DNA of 64,000 nt from Mobiluncus curtisii subsp. curtisii ATCC 35241 (GCF_000146285.1 NZ_GL385912.1:1127368-1191367), one strand, 5' to 3'. Positions 35,891-44,891 are shown, counted from the first letter of the stretch. Notes: a model not told the origin generated them from the sequence alone. Translations and numbers: made by a program.

Positions 35891-36811
35891 ATGGCACAGG
35901 CAACGATCACGCCAACGCTGCGCGGCGACACATTCGCGTCCACGTTCACCGAAGTGGCCCATTCGAACACGTTAGGTCTTCGAAACGACGAACAGTTACG
36001 CCTGTTCCATCTGTCTATCCAAAACAACCGCTTCGACCACACAGCCCTCATCAAGTTCCTCAAACGCAACGTTGGGCGCTACGTCTTCTCCCGCGCCGAA
36101 TACGAAGGCTACAAACAGCGAGACGATCTCGAAGAAGTTGCTCTCGACGCGGTAAACCGGATGCGTTCACAACAAGACGGCATGGGGTTAGGTGAAATCT
36201 TGCTCTACGTCCTGCTCGAACAAATCCTCGAAGCACCCAAAGTGATGAGTAAGATCGAGCTCAACCAGGCCCGAGGCCAGATCCACAGCCGCTGTGACGC
36301 CATCCACCTACTCACACCAGACGGTCAGCGAACCACCAGCAGCATCGTGTTTGGAACCTCCAGCGTGGTCGGCAACATTGGGGATGCCATCACTGCAGCA
36401 TTCGACCGCGTTGTAGATATAGAACAGAATCGCTCAGACGAGGTTCAGCTCGCCGAGCAAACTGTGTTCACCAAGACCCTCGACCCAGCAACAGCAAACT
36501 ACGTCAAAGATCTGCTAATCCCGAAGCCGGGTGGGGCACCCGTGTTCGATACCGCTTATTCGATGTTCCTGGGCTATGACATCGGTCTCGATCCGAAGAA
36601 CTACAGCAACCAGCAGTATCGGGCTGTGCTCGATCAGAAAATGCAGGGAGATATCGCCGCGCACGCCCAAATGATCGCCAACGAAATCAACACCCGAAAC
36701 TTGGATAATTACTCGTTCTACATCTATGTTTTGCCACTCAACGAAGTAGACGTTGACGCGGGCGCGATCATGGATGGGCTCGTGGGTGGGCCAGGTGGTA
36801 GCCATGTCTGA
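35891..36811 (+). CDS. hamA: Hachiman HamA-like protein (DUF1837), nuclease motif altered
   Basis: The 306-aa protein starts at ATG 35891 behind GGGAG. The DUF1837 pattern is clear: GLGEILLYVLLEQILEAPKV (100-117), MSKIEL, CDAIHLL (135-141), then IVFGTSSVVGNIGDAI and a C-terminal FYIYVLPL. From memory, family members carry an FGESK or GEAK motif at that place, with Glu and Lys as nuclease residues. Here it reads FGTSS (Thr156, Ser158), so the activity may be lost or altered. Asp136 is kept. It overlaps hamB by 8 bases. AbpA is a related name. Confidence 0.82.
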   Translation: MAQATITPTLRGDTFASTFTEVAHSNTLGLRNDEQLRLFHLSIQNNRFDHTALIKFLKRNVGRYVFSRAEYEGYKQRDDLEEVALDAVNRMRSQQDGMGLGEILLYVLLEQILEAPKVMSKIELNQARGQIHSRCDAIHLLTPDGQRTTSSIVFGTSSVVGNIGDAITAAFDRVVDIEQNRSDEVQLAEQTVFTKTLDPATANYVKDLLIPKPGGAPVFDTAYSMFLGYDIGLDPKNYSNQQYRAVLDQKMQGDIAAHAQMIANEINTRNLDNYSFYIYVLPLNEVDVDAGAIMDGLVGGPGGSHV

Positions 36812-39443
36812 CAAGCAAGTAACCGTCGGCGATCTCGTATTTTCTGACATCGACTCCAACGAATTCCTCAAACAGCTGTACGCCAACCTGCTCTACAACT
36901 ACGGCTTACATCGGTTGGGGCTGGTGGATCGTCAACCATACGACGTGGATCTTGAAGCAGTACTGCGATTCGCTGACCTGCTGTCGAAATCAACCCACCC
37001 CACCAATCGTGACCGGCACAGGGTGTGGGCGCAAGAAATCGCGCTCCTGTGCCACATTCTCTACCCACAAGACGCGCGAACGAAAGCATACGTTCCTGCA
37101 ATCTTCACCACGCTAGGTAACTACCCAGGCCTGAAGCAGTTGGGTGTGACTTCCGATGCGGGCATCCTCGACGCCGCATTCAACGCCTACCAAGCCGAAT
37201 ACCTCACCGTGCCCGGTGATAAGTCGATGAAGTTTTTCGCGCCGCAAAAGAAGATCTACGACCGCCTGAACGACGGCAAGTTTTCCTTCTCGGCCCCAAC
37301 GTCACTGGGCAAGTCCTTCATCATGCGCACCTTCATCACCAACCAGATCAAATCCGGGGTGACAGCCAACTTTGCGATCATCGTGCCGTCAAAAGCGCTG
37401 ATCAACGAGACCCGCTCGAAACTGATCGCTGACCTCGGCGAAGACCTTGAACGGCACAACTATCGAATCGTCAGTGCCGCTGGTGACATCGTGCTCGAAG
37501 GCGATCACAACTTCATCTTCGTGCTCACCCCAGAACGCTTGCTTTACCTTCTGATCGGCAAACCTGCAATCGAATTCGAGTACGTCTTTTTCGACGAATC
37601 ACACAAACTCTCAGGCAAGAACAGCCGCGCCCCGTTCTACTACCAAACCGTGACAATCCTTCAACACCGCCACAGACCACCACACTTCATCTTCGCTTCA
37701 CCCAACATTCCCAACCCAGAGGTATTCCTAAGGCTGGTTGATCCAAACTCTGACGAAAATGAAACCAACGCGGTCGCAACCCAGTATTCGCCAGTCGCGC
37801 AATTCAAATACCTCGTCAACCTGCACGAGAACACCATTTCCAGCTACAACGACCACACCCAAGAATTCACGCACCTAGCCTCACTTCAAGCTCAGGACGC
37901 TACCGCACAGGGCGTAACCCGATTTGTTAGTGAATCATCACGAGGTTCAGATCATCGTGGGCAAACCATCGTGTTTCATTCTGCCCGGCATCACGCAGTG
38001 CAAGCGGCGCGTGACTATGCCCAGGGTTTGGCAGACCTCAACGATAAAGACTTGGACGCTCTCGCAAAAGACATCGAACGCGACGTCCACGAGGACTACT
38101 ACCTCAGCGGTCTCATCCGTAGAGGCGTCAGCTACCACATCGGCTACCTCCCGCCAGCGATCCGCGAACGCATCGAAGGCCTGTTCCGCGAAGGCAAAAT
38201 CTCGACACTATTCTGCACCAGCACGCTCCTCGAAGGAGTCAACCTTCCCGCCGACAACCTCGTCATCACAACCAACAAAATCGGCAGAGCAGGAATGACA
38301 GCAGTCGACTTCAAGAACCTGATCGGCCGAGTCGGGCGTATCGAGTTCAACCTCTACGGCAACGTATTCATCATCGTGGGCAACCAACTTGCATCCGAGC
38401 AAAAGGCCAAGGAACTCCTACAAGCGAACGTTCCTGTACAGAAGCTATCCGTGCAAACTGACTCACAAATTATCAGCAAGAAAATGAAGCAAGGTGTCGT
38501 CAAGGATCTACAGGAAGGTCGCATCGAATTCTCCAAAGGGAATGAGAGCTATGAGCGTTATGATATGAAACGCAAATTCGGTCTCATGCTCTTGCGCGAC
38601 ATCACTACCGGACGTCAAAGCCTGGTGCGTGAAGAATTCTCTGACTATCTTGACGAACAGGCTACCAACAGCATTATTGCTACTTTCTCGCGACGCGAAG
38701 GCCAACAAGATGACGATATCAATGTCTCCGTTGACCAGGCAGAAGCGCTGACGCACGCAATCCAAGCTGGACTCCAGTATCCACAACTTTCTCCAAAGGG
38801 AAAGTTCAGTTACGACGAGACCCTCGCGTTTCTTCAGCGGCTTGCCTCAATCTTCAAATGGCGAATTTACAATCCCGAGACGTTAGGGAGAACAACCAAG
38901 GGAAGTGACCAGCTCGCTATGCTGTCCTGGTACACCGTCCTCCTGTTGCAGTGGATGGAGGGACACGGTTTGCGTTCCATCATGAATCGTGCAATCGAGC
39001 ATCACCGGAAAACTGGAATTGTGTGGATCAATCGGCAACCGAATCGCTACCTAGATTCGAAAGAACACCGAAACCTTGTTTTTAGTGACACGCTTGAAGC
39101 TATTGAGCAAGTAATCCTTTTTGAGCTATCGAATTACTTTCTTAAATTCTCCAACGAATACAAGAAGGTCCACGGAAAAGAGCAGTTCGACAACGACTGG
39201 TACGAATACGTCGAGTACGGCACAACGAAACAGGAAACCATCCTTCTCCAACGACTCGGATTCACCCGCGAGAGCGCCACTTACATTCGAATCAACGTCT
39301 CCAATGCAATCTTCCTTCACGAAGGAAAACCCCACCTGAACCCGATTCTCCTCGAAAGCTCGAACATCAACGTCCGCAAAGAAGCCAACGAAATCAGATA
39401 CAACGTGCCAGAAGCCTTCTCGATGCCAGATTTCTTGTTCTAA
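36804..39443 (+). CDS. hamB: Hachiman HamB-like superfamily 2 helicase
   Basis: The 879-aa protein starts at ATG 36804, 6 bases after AGGTGG. It has a helical N-terminus (1-140). The helicase core has APTSLGKS (164-171), DESH (264-267), FASPN, and STLLEGVNLPADNLV with IGRVGR (506-511), a Ski2-like arrangement. The C-terminal 330 residues are mainly helical. In Hachiman, HamB senses damaged or phage DNA and releases HamA. It is the last gene of the operon and is followed by a hairpin terminator. Confidence 0.88.
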   Translation: MSDKQVTVGDLVFSDIDSNEFLKQLYANLLYNYGLHRLGLVDRQPYDVDLEAVLRFADLLSKSTHPTNRDRHRVWAQEIALLCHILYPQDARTKAYVPAIFTTLGNYPGLKQLGVTSDAGILDAAFNAYQAEYLTVPGDKSMKFFAPQKKIYDRLNDGKFSFSAPTSLGKSFIMRTFITNQIKSGVTANFAIIVPSKALINETRSKLIADLGEDLERHNYRIVSAAGDIVLEGDHNFIFVLTPERLLYLLIGKPAIEFEYVFFDESHKLSGKNSRAPFYYQTVTILQHRHRPPHFIFASPNIPNPEVFLRLVDPNSDENETNAVATQYSPVAQFKYLVNLHENTISSYNDHTQEFTHLASLQAQDATAQGVTRFVSESSRGSDHRGQTIVFHSARHHAVQAARDYAQGLADLNDKDLDALAKDIERDVHEDYYLSGLIRRGVSYHIGYLPPAIRERIEGLFREGKISTLFCTSTLLEGVNLPADNLVITTNKIGRAGMTAVDFKNLIGRVGRIEFNLYGNVFIIVGNQLASEQKAKELLQANVPVQKLSVQTDSQIISKKMKQGVVKDLQEGRIEFSKGNESYERYDMKRKFGLMLLRDITTGRQSLVREEFSDYLDEQATNSIIATFSRREGQQDDDINVSVDQAEALTHAIQAGLQYPQLSPKGKFSYDETLAFLQRLASIFKWRIYNPETLGRTTKGSDQLAMLSWYTVLLLQWMEGHGLRSIMNRAIEHHRKTGIVWINRQPNRYLDSKEHRNLVFSDTLEAIEQVILFELSNYFLKFSNEYKKVHGKEQFDNDWYEYVEYGTTKQETILLQRLGFTRESATYIRINVSNAIFLHEGKPHLNPILLESSNINVRKEANEIRYNVPEAFSMPDFLF

Positions 39444-39586
39444 CACCCTCGTCTGATACCCGCTAACGCAAGCACTCGCGCAGACCCCCTTAGGTCGAAA
39501 CGTGCCCCTGCCGCGCGGACGTTATGGCGACGAGCACCAGATCACCGGACCTCCAGCGAGCCAACGAACAACCCCAGAAACGACAA

Positions 39587-39607
39587 AACCCCTGCTCAAC
39601 AGGGGTT
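39587..39607 (+). terminator. Terminator hairpin after hamB
   Basis: AACCCCTG (39587-39594), a CTCAA loop and CAGGGGTT (39600-39607) form an 8-bp perfect stem about 140 bases after the hamB stop. There is no long T-run, so termination may be partial. Confidence 0.5.
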
Positions 39608-39650
39608 CAAGGGCTCAAGCGGCTTTTATCATTTTCGACGTCTAAGTATC

Positions 39651-39948
39651 TGTTTATGCATCGTCTCAAGTTAATTCTCGAGTCACTTTTTCTGTCTGGA
39701 GCTCCACCTAAAACAGTCCACAGGACTGTTTCTTAACGGCTCCGCACCACCACGAGCGGCACACACGCTCCGCGCTGCCGCTCCTCTCTCAGGCGGCTCT
39801 GTTTATGCATCGTCTCAAGTTAATTCTCGAGTCACTTTTTCTGTCTGGAGCTCCACCTAAAACAGTCCACAGGACTGTTTCTTAACGGCTCCGCACCACC
39901 ACGAGCGGCACATACGCTTCGCGCTTCCGCTCGTCTCTCAGGCGGCTC
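39651..39948. repeat. 149-bp tandem direct repeat, two copies, each with hairpins
   Basis: Copy 1 is 39651-39799 and copy 2 is 39800-39948, joined head to tail with only a handful of differences near their ends. Each holds an inverted repeat AAACAGTCC-ACA-GGACTGTTT (39711-39731 and 39860-39880). Copy 1 has a second one, GAGCGGC with GCCGCTC (39754-39782). No protein-coding signal is seen. It lies at the boundary between the defence operon and the chromosome. Confidence 0.85.
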
Positions 39949-40456
39949 CACATCTTTAGTTGATATTCCAACGAAAGCTCAAGCTAGAGGATAATGAGGA
40001 TTGGCAATTAACGTTCAATTAACGTTTGGCTAACCACACTAGCCATGACTTTTCGGTATCTAAACGTCCATAACTGGACACTAAAACCATGAATGCCACC
40101 ACTGGAACTAACACCCCGGTCACGGATTCTCTCTATCCCCCTGGCTCCACACAAGAATCGGTTGCCGTCTTTGGATAATACTTTGCAAGGATTCGCGGGT
40201 ACTGATGTGGAAGTTGTTGATTACCTCGACTGTCACTGTAGAGAATGAAAATGAACCAAAGTCATTTCAATAGCTGCATATTGGCGCGATGAGAATACTC
40301 CAGTTCCACTGCCAACTCGACAACACGATTCTTGGACTCTCGGAAATGTTTCCTCGGGATAAACCAATGCCCTCAAAATACTCGGAACGATAACCAGGAC
40401 TTACCTGGCGACACATTGTGCAAAACGTGGGTAGGTTATTCAGGTTTATTATGCGT
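39949..40456. other. Non-coding AT-rich boundary region
   Basis: About 500 bases lie between the tandem repeat and the lsr2 promoter region without a gene I can support. A minus-strand frame (40267-40494) has no ribosome site or known pattern. A plus-strand stretch around 40130-40250 translates to protein-like sequence but lacks a start, so it may be a gene remnant. The region is more AT-rich by eye than its surroundings, as expected for decayed mobile DNA. Confidence 0.4.
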
Positions 40457-40476
40457 CCAAGCACAATTGTGCTTGG
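40457..40476. promoter_or_regulatory. 20-bp perfect palindrome upstream of lsr2
   Basis: The site reads CCAAGCACAATTGTGCTTGG and is its own reverse complement. Part of it, GTGCTTGGAG (40469-40478), recurs at 40547-40556, next to the lsr2 ribosome site. A dimeric repressor acting on lsr2 would explain both, but the binding protein is unknown. Confidence 0.6.
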
Positions 40477-40498
40477 AGAATTGGTTACCACCATGGAT

Positions 40499-40528
40499 TT
40501 GAATTATTTATTCCCCAATGCCTAATAT
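40499..40528 (+). promoter_or_regulatory. Probable lsr2 promoter
   Basis: TTGAAT (40499-40504), an 18-base spacer and TAATAT (40523-40528) lie just downstream of the palindrome. Transcription would start near 40535, about 30 bases before the ATG. Confidence 0.5.
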
Positions 40529-40564
40529 ATATCTGTTCATTCACTCGTGCTTGGAGGGCATATC

Positions 40565-40903
40565 ATGGCCAAGAAAGTAAAAACCATCCTGATAGACGAT
40601 ATCGACAGTTCAGACGCGGCAGAAACAGTCGCTTTTAGTTTGGATAACGTCAATTATGAAATTGATTTAAATGCAGCCCACGCTAAGGAGCTGCGCGACA
40701 GCCTGCAGCGTTGGATTGATGCTGGACGTAAAGTTTCCGGTCGTCGCCGCCGCGGCACTACCCCGGCGGTAAATAACGAAGTTCGCGAACTCAACCGTCG
40801 CGTGCGCGCTTGGGCTGGTGAAAAAGGAATCCCGGTCAACGACCGCGGTCGCGTCCCGCAAAAACTCATTGACCAATACCGCGACGCCACCGGCGACAAG
40901 TAA
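40565..40903 (+). CDS. lsr2: Lsr2 nucleoid-associated silencer
   Basis: The 112-aa protein is the actinobacterial counterpart of H-NS: it binds AT-rich, often foreign, DNA and silences it. The N-terminal dimerisation part has DDIDSSDAAETVAFSLDNVN. The C-terminal DNA-binding part has WAGEKGIPVNDRGRVPQKLI, with RGR as the AT-hook-like minor-groove motif. The ATG at 40565 follows GGAGGG by 6 bases. Its position beside acquired defence and phage DNA may be coincidental. Confidence 0.92.
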   Translation: MAKKVKTILIDDIDSSDAAETVAFSLDNVNYEIDLNAAHAKELRDSLQRWIDAGRKVSGRRRRGTTPAVNNEVRELNRRVRAWAGEKGIPVNDRGRVPQKLIDQYRDATGDK

Positions 40904-40969
40904 GAGATATTCTCACCGAAAACTTCATAACTTGTGAGGACTGACCGTCCAGCATATTGCGAAGGAACT

Positions 40970-41455
40970 TTATTCACGACGCAATAAACAAATTGCCAGG
41001 GCGGCCAGTCCTTCCTTATTCCCCGTAAATCCCATGCGATCAGTCGTGGTCGCCGAAAAAGACACAGGTGCTGCCAAAATGTTTCCCAACGCCGCCTCCG
41101 CTTCTGCGTAATGCGGACCGAGACGCGGCTCCTGACCGACGACAGTCACGCTGGCGTTAACCACCACCCAACCGGTCTCGTGCAGCATCCGCATCGCCGC
41201 ACGCAAAAACACTTCCCCGCTGGCTCCGGCATACTCGGGACGCGATACCCCAAAGTTCGTGCCCAAGTCGCCTAACCCGGCTGCCGCGAGCAGGGCATCG
41301 GTCAAAGCATGGGCGGCAACGTCCCCATCCGAATGCCCCTCCAGCGGCGCATGGTCGGGAAAAGACAGGGTCCCCACCCGAAGTGGGCGACCCACCACCG
41401 GCGCACCGGCAGCAAAACGATGTGCGTCAAAACCCTGACCTACTCGAAAATCCAT
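40970..41455 (-). CDS. ispF: 2-C-methyl-D-erythritol 2,4-cyclodiphosphate synthase
   Basis: The 161-aa enzyme of the MEP isoprenoid pathway cyclises CDP-ME 2-phosphate to MEcPP. Metal ligands are visible in GFDAHRF (Asp10, His12) and LEGHSDGDV (His41). The C-terminal TTTDRMGFTG is the substrate-binding loop. The start at 41455 (MDFRVGQGFDAH) fits the family; the longer upstream frame does not. It is a monofunctional IspF without an IspD fusion, convergent with lsr2. Confidence 0.93.
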   Translation of the reverse strand: MDFRVGQGFDAHRFAAGAPVVGRPLRVGTLSFPDHAPLEGHSDGDVAAHALTDALLAAAGLGDLGTNFGVSRPEYAGASGEVFLRAAMRMLHETGWVVVNASVTVVGQEPRLGPHYAEAEAALGNILAAPVSFSATTTDRMGFTGNKEGLAALAICLLRRE

Positions 41456-41489
41456 GCATAAAATCCTAATTGGAATGTCGGTGGTATTT

Positions 41490-41536
41490 AACCCTTTTGG
41501 GTGGTGTATTCCCCTGACCAGCACTTTAGTCTGAGG
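41490..41536 (+). promoter_or_regulatory. Promoter with AACCC-TTTT-GGGTG site (zinc-ribbon gene)
   Basis: A near-palindrome at 41490-41503 is followed, after GGGTGG and exactly 21 bases, by TTAGTCTGAGG (41526-41536), whose TAGTCT fits a -10. The same layout stands before the CWB2 gene at 44892. The palindrome covers the place where an activator next to the -35 would bind. Confidence 0.55.
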
Positions 41537-41592
41537 ATGGTAGCGAATTTTGTTCATCCCCAGCGGATACAAGCTAAGGAGGTCAGCCAATC

Positions 41593-42786
41593 GTGAGCGA
41601 TGTACAGCTTAAATGTCCGTCCTGCGGTGCTCCCATTAATTTTGATGTGCCCAGCGGCAAGATGAAATGCGGCTTTTGCGGGGCTGCATTCACGGTCGAG
41701 GAAGTTAACCAATTCAACGGTATCTCCCAAGCCAACGCGGAACTCGCTGCCGCGCACGCGCAACAGGTGGGGACCACCGGCGCCGCCGGCGGGGCTGGCA
41801 CCGCTGCGACCCCGGAAACCCAGATTTCCACCACTCCTGCCGAGGGTCACCCCGGCTGGGTGGAACCCCCGCCCACCTATCTGGACGCAGCGACCGGACA
41901 ACAAATGGCTCAATTCCAATGTAATTCCTGCGGTGGGGAAATCATCGGCTCACCCGACATGGTCAGTGCCCGGTGCCCCTGGTGCAACAACAACTTCGTG
42001 GCGACCGGACAGCTGACCAGCACCCGCGTCCCCGACCGGATGATTCCTTTTGCAATGACCAAAGAACAAGCCTTGGCGGCCTTCAAAGCCGAAATGCGCA
42101 AGCTGAAGCTCATTCCCAATGAGTTTAAGCAGGTCAGCGTGGACGACATCCAAGGCGTTTACGTGCCTTACTGGCTGTATGACGCAACGGTCACGGGCGA
42201 AGGTAACTACCGGTGCGAAACCATCCGCACCTGGACCGATTCTGATTATGAGTACACCGAGCATCGGGAATTCGACGTGTATCGCAGCGCCAACGTTGCT
42301 TTCCTGGATGTGCCGGTGGCGGGCACCACGAAAGTGACCGATAAGCTCACGGAATCCATCGAACCTTTTGACTACACCAAATCGGTCGCGTTTTCTCCCG
42401 CCTACCTGACGGGCTTCATGACCAACAAATACGACGTGGAAGCGCAAGACGCCAACCCCCGCGCTTTGGAACGCATGAAAGAATCCACCGAGACGGTGCT
42501 GCGGAACTCAATCAGCGGCTATAACTCGGTGTCGACCGTCAGCACCTCAATCCAGCCGGCTTTCGGCGAACTTGAATACGTGTTCTTGCCGTTATGGCTG
42601 ATGAACGTCGATTTCCAAGGCAAAAACTACAACTATGCGATGAACGGGCAAACCGGCAAGTTCGTGGGCACGTTCCCGGTATCCGAGCGCAAGTACTGGG
42701 GCGGACTGTTAGGCATCGCTATCCCCCTCGCCATCATTTTTGGCGCCATCTTTATTCCGTTCCTGATGCCGATATTTTTTGATTGA
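41593..42786 (+). CDS. Double zinc-ribbon membrane-associated protein
   Basis: The 397-aa protein has two zinc ribbons, Cys8-x2-Cys11 with Cys26-x2-Cys29, and Cys110-x2-Cys113 with Cys128-x2-Cys131, separated by an Ala/Gly-rich linker. A beta-rich domain follows (VYVPYWLYDATVTGEGNYRC). A C-terminal transmembrane helix (about 370-394) ends the protein. The layout matches uncharacterised TFIIB-type zinc-ribbon proteins found near TPM-domain genes, as here (11-base gap). GTG start behind AGGAGG. Confidence 0.75.
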   Translation: MSDVQLKCPSCGAPINFDVPSGKMKCGFCGAAFTVEEVNQFNGISQANAELAAAHAQQVGTTGAAGGAGTAATPETQISTTPAEGHPGWVEPPPTYLDAATGQQMAQFQCNSCGGEIIGSPDMVSARCPWCNNNFVATGQLTSTRVPDRMIPFAMTKEQALAAFKAEMRKLKLIPNEFKQVSVDDIQGVYVPYWLYDATVTGEGNYRCETIRTWTDSDYEYTEHREFDVYRSANVAFLDVPVAGTTKVTDKLTESIEPFDYTKSVAFSPAYLTGFMTNKYDVEAQDANPRALERMKESTETVLRNSISGYNSVSTVSTSIQPAFGELEYVFLPLWLMNVDFQGKNYNYAMNGQTGKFVGTFPVSERKYWGGLLGIAIPLAIIFGAIFIPFLMPIFFD

Positions 42787-42797
42787 GGTGATAAATC

Positions 42798-43841
42798 ATG
42801 AATATCCGTAAGACAATTCTTTATTCCGTGGGCGCACTAGCGGTGGCTCTGGCTTCGTCGGTTGGTTTCGCCCTGCCCACACCGGCGGTCGCAGAAGTCA
42901 GCCCTGCCGCGTTTTCCGTATCGGTTGCGTCGCCTGGGGTACCGGCGACGCAGACTCCGCCCCCCGGCCCGGACGATGCCCCGGAAACCAGCGACGAACC
43001 GACTGACTCCGCGGACCTGCCGCAGACCGAATTAGGCGACATCATCAAATTCCCTTATGGAGAGCAGTTTCCCTACGTGGGCGGACAGTCGGACGTAAAA
43101 TCCGCGACGCCTTTCATCCGCGACCACTCCGAGGTGTTTAGCAAGTCAAAGATTGCCGGCTGGGAAAAGCAAATGACCGCTTTGGCAGACAAGTACGGGA
43201 TTGCGCCCTATATCGTGACCGTGGACGATTTCCGTTATCAAACTCCGCAAAAGTGGGGAGCGAACTACTACAACCTTAATCAGCTTGGTCTGGGGGAAAA
43301 GGACGCCAGCGGGGTGCTCATGGTCATTAACCCCAGCTCGCGTGATTTGTGGTTCCTGGGTCACGGGGACGGTGAGCAAGCATTTACCGTCTATGGCATC
43401 GAAAAGCTCTATGACCACGTCAAACAACCCTTGGGCGATGACCACTGGGACGACGGCGTGGATGTCTACCTGACCCAGGTGGCGGATTACCTGGAACAAT
43501 GGAAAGCCGGCACGCCCTACAGTGCGAGCCACCCGCTGCCCCACCCCATAACCCTGGAGTCAACCGCTGCCGGTGTCGCTGGGGCGGCAGCCCTTGGTGG
43601 CGGTGCCGGCACCCTGGTGATGCGCCGAATCAGGAAAAAGCACGATACCGCACATTTACAGTGGGGAGCGATTTATTACGTCGTGCCTGGTTCGGACCAG
43701 ATCACCGGCTCCAATGATGTCTTTGTGAACGAATACATAACCCACGTCGCACGTCCCAAGAGTAGCGGCAGCTCCGGCCACCACGGCGGCTCGTTCAGGT
43801 CTGGGGGTACGTCGTTTAGTTCTGGGGGCGGTAAGTTCTAA
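42798..43841 (+). CDS. TPM-domain membrane protein, YgcG type
   Basis: The 347-aa protein has a signal peptide (about residues 1-32), a Pro/Asp-rich linker, then a TPM (TLP18.3/Psb32) domain at about 95-240 (VFSKSKIAGWEKQMTALADK, GVLMVINPSSRDLWFLGHGD). A transmembrane helix lies at about 252-274. The tail is Ser/Gly-rich (SGGTSFSSGGGKF). The TPM domain faces outside. GAGGTGAT precedes the ATG. It is coupled to the zinc-ribbon gene, suggesting a joint envelope role not known in detail. Confidence 0.78.
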   Translation: MNIRKTILYSVGALAVALASSVGFALPTPAVAEVSPAAFSVSVASPGVPATQTPPPGPDDAPETSDEPTDSADLPQTELGDIIKFPYGEQFPYVGGQSDVKSATPFIRDHSEVFSKSKIAGWEKQMTALADKYGIAPYIVTVDDFRYQTPQKWGANYYNLNQLGLGEKDASGVLMVINPSSRDLWFLGHGDGEQAFTVYGIEKLYDHVKQPLGDDHWDDGVDVYLTQVADYLEQWKAGTPYSASHPLPHPITLESTAAGVAGAAALGGGAGTLVMRRIRKKHDTAHLQWGAIYYVVPGSDQITGSNDVFVNEYITHVARPKSSGSSGHHGGSFRSGGTSFSSGGGKF

Positions 43842-44015
43842 GTTCACGGTCCCAAGTCCGGTGGCGTGGCGTACATGGCAGCGCGGTGTGTCCGCTGGCG
43901 TCGCGCCCCGCCGGCAGCCGCACCACCCATGAACGAACCTCGTCACCGACCTCGTGAACAGGTGCAATGCGCACTGCGTTGGCAACGTCCTGAATAACCG
44001 ACCTAAGATTGACTC

Positions 44016-44873
44016 GTGAGTGAGGTTTCGGCGCCACGGCTAACCCGCAACCAGTTTTTTCGACTGGTTGCGGCGGTGGGCTGCGCAATTCTCGCCGCGG
44101 TCATTGCTCAACGGTCCCTCCACACCGTCAAGGGGCAAAACTTTGACGGTCTGACTCGGTTTGCGGTCAGCCGCGGCAAACCGTACCTGTTCGGGGCGGA
44201 CACGGCAGCGCTGGACACGATTTCTATGGGTGCCCTCATCGCTCTGACCGGGGTGGTTTTTTTGATAGCTGCCGCCCGCAAACGCCGCGAACTGGGAATT
44301 CGCGTGCTGGTTTTGGTGGCAGGCGCGAACCTGACCACCCAAATCCTGAAACATTGGATCATCCACCGCCCCGCCTTGGGCGTCGACTATCAAGGATTAG
44401 CGAACTCGCTGCCCAGCGGACACACCACGGTAGCGATGACCGCGGCAATTGGAATTGTCATGGTCGTCGTGCCCAAGTGGCGTTCTGTGGCGGTGTTTAT
44501 CGGCTGGCTCACCGGCAGTTTTGTCGGCATCGCCGTGATGCTCAACCAGTGGCATCGCCTCTCCGACGTGCTCACCGCCATTCTGATCGCGGCGGCGTGG
44601 GGCTTGGTGCTGACGCCCCGCGAAGCTACCAATCGTCGTTTTGGTCATACCCATCGCGTTACCCTGTTGGTTTCCCTGGTCGCCGCCCTTCTCGGGGCAC
44701 TCGGAATAGCTGCGGTATGGCTGCGAATGACCGACGTCCCCCTGTCTGAAGCTGCCTTGCAGGCGACTGCCCGGACCTCACTCGGTCTAGCGACTGCCGG
44801 AGCTTCTGTCCTCACCATCCTCGGTCTGAGCGGTCTGGCCTTGGCTATGGTAAACACACAAGCCCGCCATTAA
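44016..44873 (+). CDS. PAP2-family membrane phosphatase
   Basis: The 285-aa membrane protein has six to eight hydrophobic helices and the PAP2 signature in three parts: KHWIIHRP, PSGHT, and NQWHRLSDV with the catalytic His. Family members remove phosphate from lipid pyrophosphates such as undecaprenyl-PP or phosphatidic acid. The GTG at 44016 lies 7 bases after TAAGAT, pointing to a leaderless mRNA. Confidence 0.85.
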   Translation: MSEVSAPRLTRNQFFRLVAAVGCAILAAVIAQRSLHTVKGQNFDGLTRFAVSRGKPYLFGADTAALDTISMGALIALTGVVFLIAAARKRRELGIRVLVLVAGANLTTQILKHWIIHRPALGVDYQGLANSLPSGHTTVAMTAAIGIVMVVVPKWRSVAVFIGWLTGSFVGIAVMLNQWHRLSDVLTAILIAAAWGLVLTPREATNRRFGHTHRVTLLVSLVAALLGALGIAAVWLRMTDVPLSEAALQATARTSLGLATAGASVLTILGLSGLALAMVNTQARH

Positions 44874-44891
44874 ACCGGGTCGGGACGATTT

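Noticed and set aside
39651-39948. Possible CRISPR array
   Set aside because: There are only two copies, 149 bp long and directly joined without spacers. No cas genes are present in the window.
40267-40494. 75-codon minus-strand frame beginning near the palindrome
   Set aside because: No ribosome site, no recognisable pattern, and its start overlaps the palindrome by chance. I treat the area as boundary DNA.
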